Assembly (NCBI GenBank): GCA_964593905.1
Contig: CAZQLE010000012.1
Span: 1-32,979 of the forward strand
Origin: CAZQLE01 sp964593905
GTDB lineage: Bacteria; Chloroflexota; Anaerolineae; Anaerolineales; Anaerolineaceae
Reading direction: 5' to 3'
DNA: 32,979 bases
The notes under the pieces are model-generated. The model was not told where the DNA came from and ran no database searches. It saw nothing but the letters and a program-made list of their open reading frames with translations. The first letter of the stretch is position 1. The number at the start of each line of letters is the position of its first letter. Position numbers and translations under genes: made by a program. This document shows positions 1 through 6,846 of the stretch, one piece after another.

Positions 1-148
1 ATTTTAAAATAACATGTGAATTTATTAATAAAGAAATTGCGCTTTGATCGGTTAAAAACAGGTTTTACTCCCCGGAAACAACTTAAAACGGCATAGGCAT
101 TTTCGCTCATCTTCGACAGGGAACATATCTGTTTTGAGCCACTTAAAG

Positions 149-154
149 TATAAT
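149..154 (+). promoter_or_regulatory. Putative -10 element for the cysteine desulfurase gene
   Basis: A perfect TATAAT lies about 50 bases before the chosen start at 206. No convincing -35 is visible at 16-18 bases spacing. Its position inside the longest possible reading frame (from a TTG at 134) argues that translation starts at 206. The rest of bases 1-205 is AT-rich and I see no gene in it. Confidence 0.35.
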
Positions 155-205
155 GGGCCGTGTTTCGACCTATTTTGTGCTTTTTGCTCCATCAGGAAAA
201 CATCA

Positions 206-1408
206 ATGGATATCAAAAAAATTCGCCAGGACTTTCCGTTGTTACAAGAACAAAAGCCCGGGGTTTATTTTGACAATGCCTGCCAGAGCCTGCGCCCAAA
301 GCAGGTGATCGATGCGATCACCCAGTATTACGTTAAATATCCGGCCTGCGGCGGCCGCAGTATGCATCATCTTGGTCAAGAAGTTACCCGGCTGTGTGAC
401 GAGGCCCGTGCGCGCACTGCAAAATTTCTGGGTGCGGCGCGCAAAGAAGAGATTGTTTTTACGCGCAACACCACCGAGGGCATCAACCTGGTTGCCAATG
501 CTTTGGATCTTAAAGCAGGTGACGTGGTGTTGATCACAGATAAAGAGCATAATTCCAACTTAATTCCCTGGCAGACCCTTGCCAGGCGGGTTGGGATCGT
601 TTACAAAATCATTCCCTCCAACCCCGATAACACCTTCAACCTGGCTGCGCTGGACCAACTGCTCAGCCGCGAGGTGCGCCTGGTTTCGGTGGGGCACACC
701 TCCAATCTGGATGGGGTGACCGTGCCGGCTGATGAAATTATCAAACGGGCGCATCGCAGCGGTGCGCTGGTGTTGTTGGATGCCGCGCAATCGGCCCCGC
801 ATGAGAAGATCAATGTCAGGGCGCTGGATGTCGATTTTCTGGCCCTGTCGGGTCACAAGATGCTGGGCCCTGCGGGGATGGGTGTGTTATATGGCAAATA
901 TCAACTGCTGGAAAAAATGAGCCCCTTCCTGGTTGGCGGCGATACGGTTGCGCTTTCAACCTACGCCGACTGTCAGTTTTTACCCCCGCCCGAAAAATTT
1001 GAAGCCGGCCTGCAAGATTACGCCGGGGTGATCGGCATGGGTGCGGCGGTGAAATACCTGCAAGATATTGGCATGGACGCCATTCAAAAACAGGAACATG
1101 TATTAAATGAAACCCTCACCCGTGAACTGCGCGACCTGCCCGGGCTTAAATTAATTGGCCCGGCCGACCCGCGCTTGCGTAATGGTATTTTTACCTTTTA
1201 TATTGAGGGAATTGATTCGCATCGCATTGCTTTAATGCTCGACCAGATGGCCGGGGTAATGGTTCGCTCAGGGCAGCATTGTGTGCACGCCTGGTTTAAT
1301 GCCCATAAAATTCAAGGCTCTGTGCGCGCATCGCTTTATTTCTATAACACAGAAGAAGAAGTTGAAACCCTGGTTGTTAATCTAAGAAAGATTCGAAAGG
1401 TGCTCTAG
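206..1408 (+). CDS. Cysteine desulfurase, SufS/CsdA-like (class V aminotransferase fold)
   Basis: PLP-dependent enzyme of 400 residues that removes sulfur from cysteine as an enzyme-bound persulfide, used for Fe-S clusters and other thio-cofactors in the cytoplasm. Visible hallmarks are the PLP-binding Lys218 in SGHKMLGPAG, the cofactor Asp192 in LLDAAQSAPH, and catalytic Cys359 in VRSGQHCVHAW, the short group II-type loop seen in SufS/CsdA. Length is normal for the family. The start at 206 is preferred because AGGAAA lies just upstream, the protein begins like other SufS enzymes, and a longer TTG-started version would run through the -10 element. No sufBCD or sufU/E lies nearby. The next gene, a DsbA-like thioredoxin, starts one base after the stop, so they are surely cotranscribed. 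The family call is secure; the sulfur acceptor is unknown, and a generic class V aminotransferase role is the alternative. Confidence 0.88.
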   Translation: MDIKKIRQDFPLLQEQKPGVYFDNACQSLRPKQVIDAITQYYVKYPACGGRSMHHLGQEVTRLCDEARARTAKFLGAARKEEIVFTRNTTEGINLVANALDLKAGDVVLITDKEHNSNLIPWQTLARRVGIVYKIIPSNPDNTFNLAALDQLLSREVRLVSVGHTSNLDGVTVPADEIIKRAHRSGALVLLDAAQSAPHEKINVRALDVDFLALSGHKMLGPAGMGVLYGKYQLLEKMSPFLVGGDTVALSTYADCQFLPPPEKFEAGLQDYAGVIGMGAAVKYLQDIGMDAIQKQEHVLNETLTRELRDLPGLKLIGPADPRLRNGIFTFYIEGIDSHRIALMLDQMAGVMVRSGQHCVHAWFNAHKIQGSVRASLYFYNTEEEVETLVVNLRKIRKVL

Positions 1409-1409
1409 T

Positions 1410-2345
1410 ATGTTTTGCATTGCTGCCTTTGTTGTACTCTCGATTCTGGGAATTTTTAGCGCTTCGAACCGTGTGCTGGCAAAAGAAGCGCTGGATTGTG
1501 TGCTGCGGCGGGTGACTTTCCGTCCTTGCAATACCGGTTTTGATGAAAAAATGAAATCGCGCATTCTGGGTACGGTGCTGTCTCGTTCAGAGACCGCTGC
1601 GCGCTTCATTAATAAGCACTTTGAACTGCTGGCCTGGATATTTATTTTGCTGTTTATGTCTGCCGGTCTTTTTGCCCTGCGCGGGGTCTATCTGTTCTAC
1701 ACCACCGGAAGCTGCAACGGGTTGAATTCAGCCGGCTTTTGTGTGTTTGACCCCACCGGTCAGAATAATCAGGTTTCTACTGCCGAGGGATGCAGCGTTG
1801 ACCCGAAAACCGAGGCCGATTTGACCCTGGAAGGGGTTAACCTGACCGGTTTTCCGGTGCTCAACCCCGCTGCTGCGGATGAGATTGTGATGATCGGCTG
1901 CTATCACTGCGAATATACCCGTGAGGCTTACCCCCAGATGCGCGCCCTGGTGGATCGTTATCAGACCCGTTTTACCTTTGCGCACTTCCCCACCAAAGAG
2001 CCAGATGACAGCTTTAGCCGGCTGGCTTATTGTGTAAACGAAAATGCGCCGGAAAAATTCTGGCAATTCAACGATGCTCTGTTTGAGGGTGAGAAAGAAC
2101 AGTTGGATGACCCGGCGATTATTGAGCAAATGTTGACCGGGCTGGGCATTGATGCGGCTCAGATTGAAAGCTGCGTGGCAGACCCGGAAACCGGTGAAGT
2201 GGTCACAAAACAGTTGGACGAAATTAAGAAGACCCAATTTTATGGCACGCCGACCATCTTCATTAACGGCAGGGCGTTTGTAGGCCCCAAACCCTACCGG
2301 GTTTACGCCATTCATTTGAAAGGGTTGTTGTACTGGCTGCGTTAG
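1410..2345 (+). CDS. Membrane-anchored DsbA-like thioredoxin-fold protein
   Basis: This 311-residue protein has a hydrophobic segment at about 1-18, a basic loop with Cys30 and Cys40, a second transmembrane segment at about 72-92, then a DsbA/Fernandez-type thioredoxin domain. The active site is C164-Y-H-C167 and the cis-Pro loop reads GTPTIFING near residue 281. Extra cysteines (102, 111, 128) precede the domain. By the positive-inside rule the loop with Cys30/Cys40 should be cytoplasmic and the thioredoxin domain outside. The likely role is thiol-disulfide exchange on exported proteins. AAAGG before the ATG and one-base spacing from the desulfurase gene indicate translational coupling. Substrate and redox partner are unknown; no VKOR or DsbB gene is adjacent. 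Confidence 0.8.
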   Translation: MFCIAAFVVLSILGIFSASNRVLAKEALDCVLRRVTFRPCNTGFDEKMKSRILGTVLSRSETAARFINKHFELLAWIFILLFMSAGLFALRGVYLFYTTGSCNGLNSAGFCVFDPTGQNNQVSTAEGCSVDPKTEADLTLEGVNLTGFPVLNPAAADEIVMIGCYHCEYTREAYPQMRALVDRYQTRFTFAHFPTKEPDDSFSRLAYCVNENAPEKFWQFNDALFEGEKEQLDDPAIIEQMLTGLGIDAAQIESCVADPETGEVVTKQLDEIKKTQFYGTPTIFINGRAFVGPKPYRVYAIHLKGLLYWLR

Positions 2346-2351
2346 CACAAT

Positions 2352-2396
2352 AAAAGAGCGGGTTGTCAGCCTCTGAAAGCGACAACCCGCTCTTTT
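2352..2396. terminator. Bidirectional rho-independent terminator between convergent genes
   Basis: A perfect 16-bp inverted repeat (2352-2367 and 2381-2396) has a 13-base loop, with A-rich sequence on the left and T-rich sequence on the right. It can terminate both the desulfurase/thioredoxin unit and the converging recR transcript. Confidence 0.9.
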
Positions 2397-2434
2397 TCAT
2401 TTAAGAGTTTTCTCTAATGAGAGCTTTCCCGCGA

Positions 2435-3043
2435 TCAACTCATTTCCTGCCGCCCTGCCAGGGCGCGCAGCAGTGTGTTTTGATCGGCATATTCCAGGTC
2501 GCCGCCCACAGGCAAACCGCGTGCCAGGCGGGTGATGCGCAGGTGATAGGGCACAAACTGCTGGCGCAGATATAGCGCGGTGGCGTCGCCTTCCATGCTG
2601 GGGTTGGTGGCTAAAATCACCTCACGCACAGCGCCCCTGGCCACCCGCTCAATCAGCGGACGGATGCGCAGGTCTTCGGGACCGATACCCTCGATGGGCG
2701 ATAAAACTCCGTGCAAGACATGATATCGTCCGGTAAAACCCCCGGTCTGCTCCAGCACCAGCACATCCATGGGTTCTTCCACCACGCAAAGCAGGCTTTC
2801 ATCGCGGCGTGGGTCGGCGCAAATCTCGCAGGTCTCCTGGCTCGACAGAGTGATATTAAAGCATTCCTTGCACAACCCCGTGGCTGATTTTAATGCCAGC
2901 AGTGCCTCGGCCAACTGCTGAGCCAGATCGTCCGATCCGCGCAGCAGATGAAAGGTTAACCGCGAGGCGGTCTTGGGGCCGATGCCTGGCAGCCGCGAGA
3001 GTGCCGCAATCAGGTTTTGAACGGGTGCAGGTAAACTGGGCAT
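2435..3043 (-). CDS. recR: Recombination mediator protein RecR
   Basis: RecR (202 residues, normal length) works with RecF/RecO to load RecA on gapped DNA. Domains in order: helix-hairpin-helix (about 8-30, LPGIGPKTASRL), a four-cysteine zinc motif (C58, C61, C72, C75), a Toprim domain (about 83-178) including the VVEEPMDV and ATNPSMEGDATALYL stretches, and a C-terminal tail ending in LEYADQNTLLRAL. It starts 9 bases after the ybaB stop and has no recognisable Shine-Dalgarno, so translation is probably coupled to ybaB. The dnaX-ybaB-recR order is one of the most conserved bacterial gene strings. Confidence 0.97.
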   Translation of the reverse strand: MPSLPAPVQNLIAALSRLPGIGPKTASRLTFHLLRGSDDLAQQLAEALLALKSATGLCKECFNITLSSQETCEICADPRRDESLLCVVEEPMDVLVLEQTGGFTGRYHVLHGVLSPIEGIGPEDLRIRPLIERVARGAVREVILATNPSMEGDATALYLRQQFVPYHLRITRLARGLPVGGDLEYADQNTLLRALAGRQEMS

Positions 3044-3052
3044 GGGAAGGGT

Positions 3053-3400
3053 CTAGAATCCCAGACCAGACAGGCCGCCGGCCATGGGGCCCATGCGCTC
3101 GGCTTGCAGCTCGCGAGATTTATCCAGAGCGAGGTTAACCGCGCTTAAGATCATATCCTGGAGCATTTCGGCATCGGCATCTTTTAAGAACTCGGCATCA
3201 ATTTCTACTGCCTTGCAGTGCTGGTCGCCGGTCATGGTCACTTTGACAGCGCCGCCGCCGGTGGTTGAGGTGACGGTTTCTTCGGCCAGTTTGGCCTGAG
3301 CTTCTTCCATCTGCTGCTGCAGGGCTTTAAGCTGGCCCATCATGCCGCCGCCCCCGCCGCCCATTTTTCCTCCCGGGGGTCGATTAAATCCTTTTGCCAT
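3053..3400 (-). CDS. YbaB/EbfC family nucleoid-associated protein
   Basis: A small DNA-binding protein of 115 residues, near family length. It has a Gly/Met-rich N-terminus (GGKMGGGGGGMMGQL), a predicted helical segment (LKALQQQMEEAQAKLAEE), the central strands and a C-terminal helix ending in a Gly/Met-rich tail. Known homologues are homodimers that bind DNA and affect nucleoid structure and gene expression. AAGGAG at good spacing precedes the ATG. It sits between dnaX and recR, as in most bacteria, and has its own likely promoter at 3450-3478. Confidence 0.95.
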   Translation of the reverse strand: MAKGFNRPPGGKMGGGGGGMMGQLKALQQQMEEAQAKLAEETVTSTTGGGAVKVTMTGDQHCKAVEIDAEFLKDADAEMLQDMILSAVNLALDKSRELQAERMGPMAGGLSGLGF

Positions 3401-3449
3401 TTTTTAATCTCCTTCAATGTTTCAGTTCGTCCGACTCAGCGGAGCTTTT

Positions 3450-3478
3450 ATCATAGCTTAAGCACTATTTCTTGTCTA
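3450..3478 (-). promoter_or_regulatory. Internal promoter for ybaB-recR
   Basis: Read on the minus strand, TAGACA (3478-3473), a 17-base spacer and TATGAT (3455-3450) form a sigma70-type promoter. The -35 and most of the spacer lie in the last codons of dnaX. Transcription would start near 3443 and give a leader of about 40 bases. Confidence 0.6.
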
Positions 3479-5066
3479 CAATCTGCCCGCCCAGGTTGAG
3501 CGCGGTGCTGACCAGCCCATCGCTATCCACATCCAGATCCAACGGCGCGCTGGCTGTCCGGCTGGTGAGCATGGTGCAGGCGATTCCGACCGGTTTGCCC
3601 ACCACCTGTGCGATGGCGCGGCAGGTCATATCCAGATTTTCTTTGGATTTCATTTTGTTAACCAACACTTCTCCCACCAGGCCAAGCAGCAAAATGCCTT
3701 CATTAACGCTCAACGGTTTGGAAGAATTAAGCAGCGCTTCAGTGGGCGGGCTTTGTTTGCGCACTACATCGCGAATTTTGCGCCAGTTTTTGTTGATCTC
3801 GGCCAGGGTGACGGTGGGGTCGGGCTGAATACCCCGCGCCGCATACGCCGGGCCAACATTGGCTGCCGGTTCTTCAGGCGCGGTTTCTTCGACCCCAGCC
3901 GGTGCTTTTTCAGCTTTTGTTTTCGCGGGCGTGGTTTTTGCCGGCGCAGTTTCGTGGGTAACCGGCAGTGGTTGCGCGACGCTTTCGGGGAGAATGTCGC
4001 AGGCCTCGGCCAGGGCCAGCTCGAGCAGCAACCCGGGGTGCCAGGCGCTGCGTGCATCGCTGGAGGCCTGGTTGAACAGACGGATGATATTCATCATCCG
4101 TCCGGGCTCCAATGCCGCGGCATGGCGGGCCATTTGTTCGCGCATCTCGCGGGTGGCGTCAATCTGATCGGCATTGCCCAGGCGAATCAGCAGCAGGCTG
4201 CGCAAATATTCAACCAGTTGGCGGGCAAACTGCCGCGGATCGGTGCCGCTATCCAGGGCCTGATGAATACATTCCAACCCCTGGGCCGGGTTGCGGTTAA
4301 TGATGGCATTCACCAGATCGAGCACAATCTGATTGGTGGCAGTGCCCAGCACCGTCTGCGCGGTCTCAAGGGTTACCCGCTCTCCGGTGGAAGCCAGTTG
4401 ATCGAGCAGCGAGATGGCATCTCGCATGGCCCCGGTTGATTGGCGGGCAATGACTTGCAGCGCTTCGGGGTCTACGGCGATCTTTTCCTGTTCGGCCAGG
4501 TTTTGCAGATGCTGCATGATATCTTGCACGGGGATGCGGCGGAACTCATGTCGCTGCACACGTGAAAGCACTGTGGCCGGAATTTTATGCACTTCGGTGG
4601 TTGCCAGAATAAAGATGGCGTGATCGGGCGGTTCTTCAAGCGTTTTCAACAGCGCGTTGAAGGCCGCGGTAGACAGCATGTGAACTTCGTCGATGATGTA
4701 AACTTTGTATTTGCCCTGGCTGGGAGAAAAATTGATTTTGTCGCGCAAATCGCGCACATCCTCGACGCTGGTGTTGGAGGCGGCGTCGATCTCGATCAGA
4801 TCCAGAAAGCGGCCCTCATTCACGGCCCGGCAATGATCACACTGATCGCAGGGGCGTTGGCCGGGGTCGGGGTGTAAGCAGTTGACCGCTTTGGCCAGTA
4901 AGCGGGCGGTGGTGGTTTTGCCGGTGCCGCGCGGGCCGGCAAACAAATAGCCGTGGCCCACCCGTTCGGTGCGGATTGCATTTTGCAAGGTGCGCACCAC
5001 CGGTTCTTGACCAATGACCTGCCCCCATAAACGCGGTCGCCATTTTCGGTACAATGCCTGCGACAT
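3465..5066 (-). CDS. dnaX: DNA polymerase III subunit gamma/tau
   Basis: Clamp-loader ATPase of 533 residues that loads the sliding clamp and holds the replisome together. It has Walker A GPRGTGKT (44-51), a zinc module with cysteines 63, 73, 76 and 79, Walker B IIDEVHML (D126/E127), sensor 1 ATTEVHK (about 155-161) and the family's SRC motif as SRVQRHEF (168-175), where the usual Cys is Val. A conserved clamp-loader collar follows to about residue 360, then a Pro/Ala/Lys/Glu-rich linker (about 366-405) and a tau-like C-terminal domain. GGGAG lies 11 bases before the ATG. It is the second gene of a minus-strand unit after the lamin-tail gene. I see no obvious frameshift signal for a short gamma form, though I did not test this exhaustively. 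Confidence 0.97.
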   Translation of the reverse strand: MSQALYRKWRPRLWGQVIGQEPVVRTLQNAIRTERVGHGYLFAGPRGTGKTTTARLLAKAVNCLHPDPGQRPCDQCDHCRAVNEGRFLDLIEIDAASNTSVEDVRDLRDKINFSPSQGKYKVYIIDEVHMLSTAAFNALLKTLEEPPDHAIFILATTEVHKIPATVLSRVQRHEFRRIPVQDIMQHLQNLAEQEKIAVDPEALQVIARQSTGAMRDAISLLDQLASTGERVTLETAQTVLGTATNQIVLDLVNAIINRNPAQGLECIHQALDSGTDPRQFARQLVEYLRSLLLIRLGNADQIDATREMREQMARHAAALEPGRMMNIIRLFNQASSDARSAWHPGLLLELALAEACDILPESVAQPLPVTHETAPAKTTPAKTKAEKAPAGVEETAPEEPAANVGPAYAARGIQPDPTVTLAEINKNWRKIRDVVRKQSPPTEALLNSSKPLSVNEGILLLGLVGEVLVNKMKSKENLDMTCRAIAQVVGKPVGIACTMLTSRTASAPLDLDVDSDGLVSTALNLGGQIVDKK

Positions 5067-5096
5067 AAAGAAAGTTTCTCCCGTTACAAATACCCG

Positions 5097-5591
5097 CTAC
5101 GGTATCTTGAATTCTGCTCTCAAATTACCATCCCGGTCGACAACCCGGGCGGTTTCACCTGAGCTCCACACCGCTTTTTCAAGGTTCCAGTAAAGCTCAA
5201 AGGGGGTGTTATGTCCGGTGCGGGTGTAGACTTCGACAAACGCGCCCTCTTGCAGCAAACCCAGCTCGGGGAAGGTGAAGGTGTTGCCATTCTCATCTTT
5301 TAGCTGCCACCCGGTGAGCCAGATTGGGGTGCGGCTGACGCGCATAATGCGCACAGCTTCGAGGTTGCCGTTTCCGGCGCCAAACACATTGTCGATTTTA
5401 ATCACCGGTTCATCGGTTGGCGGGAGGGGTTCGCTCACCGCTGAGGGGAGATTGCTGGTCTCGGAGGGGTTCGACCGCACAGAACGCGTTGATTGAAGCT
5501 GATCCCATCCCCACAGCACTGCCAGGGTGGTTAGCGCAGAGATCAGAATGTTCAACAAAATAAAGGGAAGATATCGGTTCCACTTTTTCAT
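5097..5591 (-). CDS. Membrane-anchored lamin-tail domain (LTD) protein
   Basis: A 164-residue protein with one N-terminal transmembrane segment (about 8-29, after MKKWNRY), a Ser/Pro-rich linker (about 33-62) and a single lamin-tail-like Ig-fold domain from about 63 to the end. Typical LTD features are VRIMRVSRTPIWLTGWQLKD, then FTFPELGLLQEGAFVEVYT, and a terminal WSSGETARVVDRDGN strand pair. LTD domains occur on secreted or surface bacterial proteins, often with nucleases, but here the domain is alone. It would face the outside. GGAAGG precedes the ATG. It is separated from dnaX by 30 bases, so they may be cotranscribed despite unrelated roles. The exact function is unknown. Confidence 0.75.
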   Translation of the reverse strand: MKKWNRYLPFILLNILISALTTLAVLWGWDQLQSTRSVRSNPSETSNLPSAVSEPLPPTDEPVIKIDNVFGAGNGNLEAVRIMRVSRTPIWLTGWQLKDENGNTFTFPELGLLQEGAFVEVYTRTGHNTPFELYWNLEKAVWSSGETARVVDRDGNLRAEFKIP

Positions 5592-5669
5592 TCTGGGGGC
5601 CTTCCCAAATAATTACGCTGCCGATGCCGGGGTTTATCTTTTATGTGCCCTGACTGAGCTTTGCTTTCC

Positions 5670-5699
5670 TTGAATCATAGCATAATTCAAAGGTAAAAT
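5670..5699 (+). promoter_or_regulatory. Possible promoter for the NYN nuclease gene, overlapping an inverted repeat
   Basis: TTGAAT (5670-5675), an 18-base spacer and TAAAAT (5694-5699) resemble a sigma70 promoter. TTGAAT also forms an inverted repeat with ATTCAA at 5685-5690 (9-base gap), which could be an operator. On the minus strand the same stretch contains TATGAT (5679-5674), a possible -10 for the lamin-tail/dnaX unit, without a clear -35. Confidence 0.35.
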
Positions 5700-5805
5700 G
5701 GAGGTTGATTAAGAAATTTTTAGCGGCAAAAGTTGTGTTTTTATGGGTTGAAACCAGATCATTCAGGTCTCAAGCCATAAGGGTGCAACAGCGCACAGGA
5801 GTGAA

Positions 5806-6276
5806 ATGCAGGTATTGATTGACGGCCACAACCTGATCCCCAAAATCCATGGGATGAATCTGGGCAATCTGGATGATGAGGTGGGGTTAATTCCTCTGTT
5901 GCAAGAATACAGCCGGGTGAAACGCCACACGGTGGAGGTCTTTTTTGATGGCGCGCCACCGGGTCAGCCTGCCGTTCGGAAATTCGGCTCGGTGCGGGCC
6001 AATTTTATTCGGCAGGGGCGCACGGCCGACGCGGCCATTATCGCCCGGGTGCGCAAAGCGGGCAAGTCGGCGGCTTCCTGGCTGGTGGTCAGTTCTGACC
6101 GGCATATTCAAGTGCAGGTGCGGGCTATGGGGTGTAAAACCATCGGCGCAGAAGAATTTGCAGCAGAGCTGATGCAGTTATCGTCTGCAAATTTGGATGG
6201 AGATGCAAAACACGCTGAGCGGTTTTCTGCGGCCGAGCGTGATGAATTTTATAAAATGTTTGGGATTGATGAGTAA
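5806..6276 (+). CDS. NYN domain (YacP/Rae1-like) ribonuclease
   Basis: PIN-like fold protein of 156 residues. Acidic and polar residues expected for metal-dependent RNA cleavage are visible: D6 and N9 in LIDGHNL, D48 in VFFDG, D75 in RTADAAI and D98 in VVSSDRH. The family includes Bacillus Rae1, a ribosome-associated mRNA endonuclease. A C-terminal tail (about 128-156) ends in EFYKMFGIDE. AGGAG six bases before the ATG supports the start. The gene stands alone, with its 3' end followed by a long structured non-coding stretch. The family is well supported; the RNA target is unknown. Confidence 0.85.
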   Translation: MQVLIDGHNLIPKIHGMNLGNLDDEVGLIPLLQEYSRVKRHTVEVFFDGAPPGQPAVRKFGSVRANFIRQGRTADAAIIARVRKAGKSAASWLVVSSDRHIQVQVRAMGCKTIGAEEFAAELMQLSSANLDGDAKHAERFSAAERDEFYKMFGIDE

Positions 6277-6342
6277 TATTCGCATTAAACTCTTATTTGG
6301 ATTTAATGTAAATCGGATCAATTCAGGGTAATATCTTCGCAA

Positions 6343-6449
6343 GACACCAAAAATTTTACTGGTAGCGTAAGGTGTCAGAAGTCGGATCGGAAATTTGGTA
6401 AGCGCGTCCCCGTGTTGATCAAATTTCCGGCATAGATTCCCTCCCTGAA
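6343..6449 (+). other. Gene-free stretch with consecutive hairpins, possible small RNA
   Basis: The 570 bases between the NYN gene and the kbl terminator carry no credible gene. This part holds two hairpins. One pairs GACACC (6343-6348) with GGTGTC (6371-6376) and has an inner TTAC/GTAA helix. The other pairs 6388-6397 with 6420-6429 (10 bp, around GGAAATTTG). A terminator-like hairpin follows. Together they could be a small RNA of about 150 bases or a structured 3' UTR of the NYN mRNA. I recognise no known RNA family, and strand is assumed. Confidence 0.35.
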
Positions 6450-6484
6450 GATTGCCAGGTATGTCCCCCCCATACCTGGCAATC
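6450..6484 (+). terminator. Hairpin terminator after the NYN gene / putative small RNA
   Basis: A perfect 14-bp stem (6450-6463 with 6471-6484, around TTGCCAGGTATG) has a loop of T and six Cs, followed by TCATTTTA. The T tract is short, so termination may be partial. Confidence 0.6.
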
Positions 6485-6497
6485 TCATTTTAATGTC

Positions 6498-6631
6498 TCC
6501 TGTGTCATGCTCCCGTCTGGGGCAAGCAGAGCCAGCGAAGCATCTCTACGCCAGTCTGCAAGACCCTGGCCGCTGCCTGCATAAGCAGGGATTCTTCGCC
6601 TATGCTGCGCTTCGGCTCAGAATGACAGGTA
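6498..6631. repeat. Direct repeat, copy 1 (134 bp)
   Basis: First of two near-identical tandem copies separated by 5 bases. Compared with copy 2 it lacks one base (GAGCCAGCG against GAGCGCAGCG) and has one substitution (CATAAGC against CATGAGC). Each copy begins TGTCATGCT and ends AGAATGACA, so the ends are imperfect inverted repeats, and inner arms contain GCGAAGCATC and GATTCTTCGC. This layout resembles widespread bacterial TGTCATTCTGAGC-type palindromic intergenic repeats. Confidence 0.9.
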
Positions 6632-6636
6632 TTTCA

Positions 6637-6771
6637 TCCTGTGTCATGCTCCCGTCTGGGGCAAGCAGAGCGCAGCGAAGCATCTCTACGCCAGTCTGCA
6701 AGACCCTGGCCGCTGCCTGCATGAGCAGGGATTCTTCGCCTATGCTGCGCTTCGGCTCAGAATGACAGGTA
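6637..6771. repeat. Direct repeat, copy 2 (135 bp)
   Basis: Second copy of the intergenic repeat. Besides the terminal inverted repeats it has a small CCTGC/GCAGG hairpin around 6716-6729. An open frame crosses both copies but encodes only a repeated peptide and has no ribosome-binding site, so I do not call a gene. Confidence 0.9.
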
Positions 6772-6778
6772 CTTTTAT

Positions 6779-6819
6779 AAAAAAAACCGGCAGTTGAGCG
6801 CCTTGCACCCAACTGCCGG
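6779..6819 (-). terminator. Rho-independent terminator of the kbl-like gene
   Basis: On the minus strand a 10-bp stem (6819-6810 with 6796-6787, CCGGCAGTTG/CAACTGCCGG) has a 13-base loop and is followed by eight Ts. It begins 27 bases after the stop of the kbl-like gene. Confidence 0.92.
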
Positions 6820-6846
6820 GAAATTCTGCAAAACAAAATGAATCTT

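Noticed and set aside
134..205. TTG-started N-terminal extension of the cysteine desulfurase
   Set aside because: It contains a TATAAT element, has no ribosome-binding site and does not look like SufS sequence; ATG 206 has AGGAAA before it.
3753..4439. 228-codon plus-strand frame opposite dnaX
   Set aside because: Shadow of dnaX in GC-rich sequence; no domain and no upstream signals.
6343..6484. 6S RNA, SRP RNA or tmRNA
   Set aside because: The three short hairpins lack the long bulged hairpin of 6S, the GGAAG loop of SRP RNA and any tmRNA tRNA-like ends.
6493..6765. Open frame of 90 codons in the intergenic region
   Set aside because: It translates the two DNA repeat copies into a duplicated peptide, without a ribosome-binding site or gene-like composition.
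6498..6771. Possible CRISPR array
   Set aside because: Only two long copies separated by 5 bases, with no spacers of uniform length and no cas genes.
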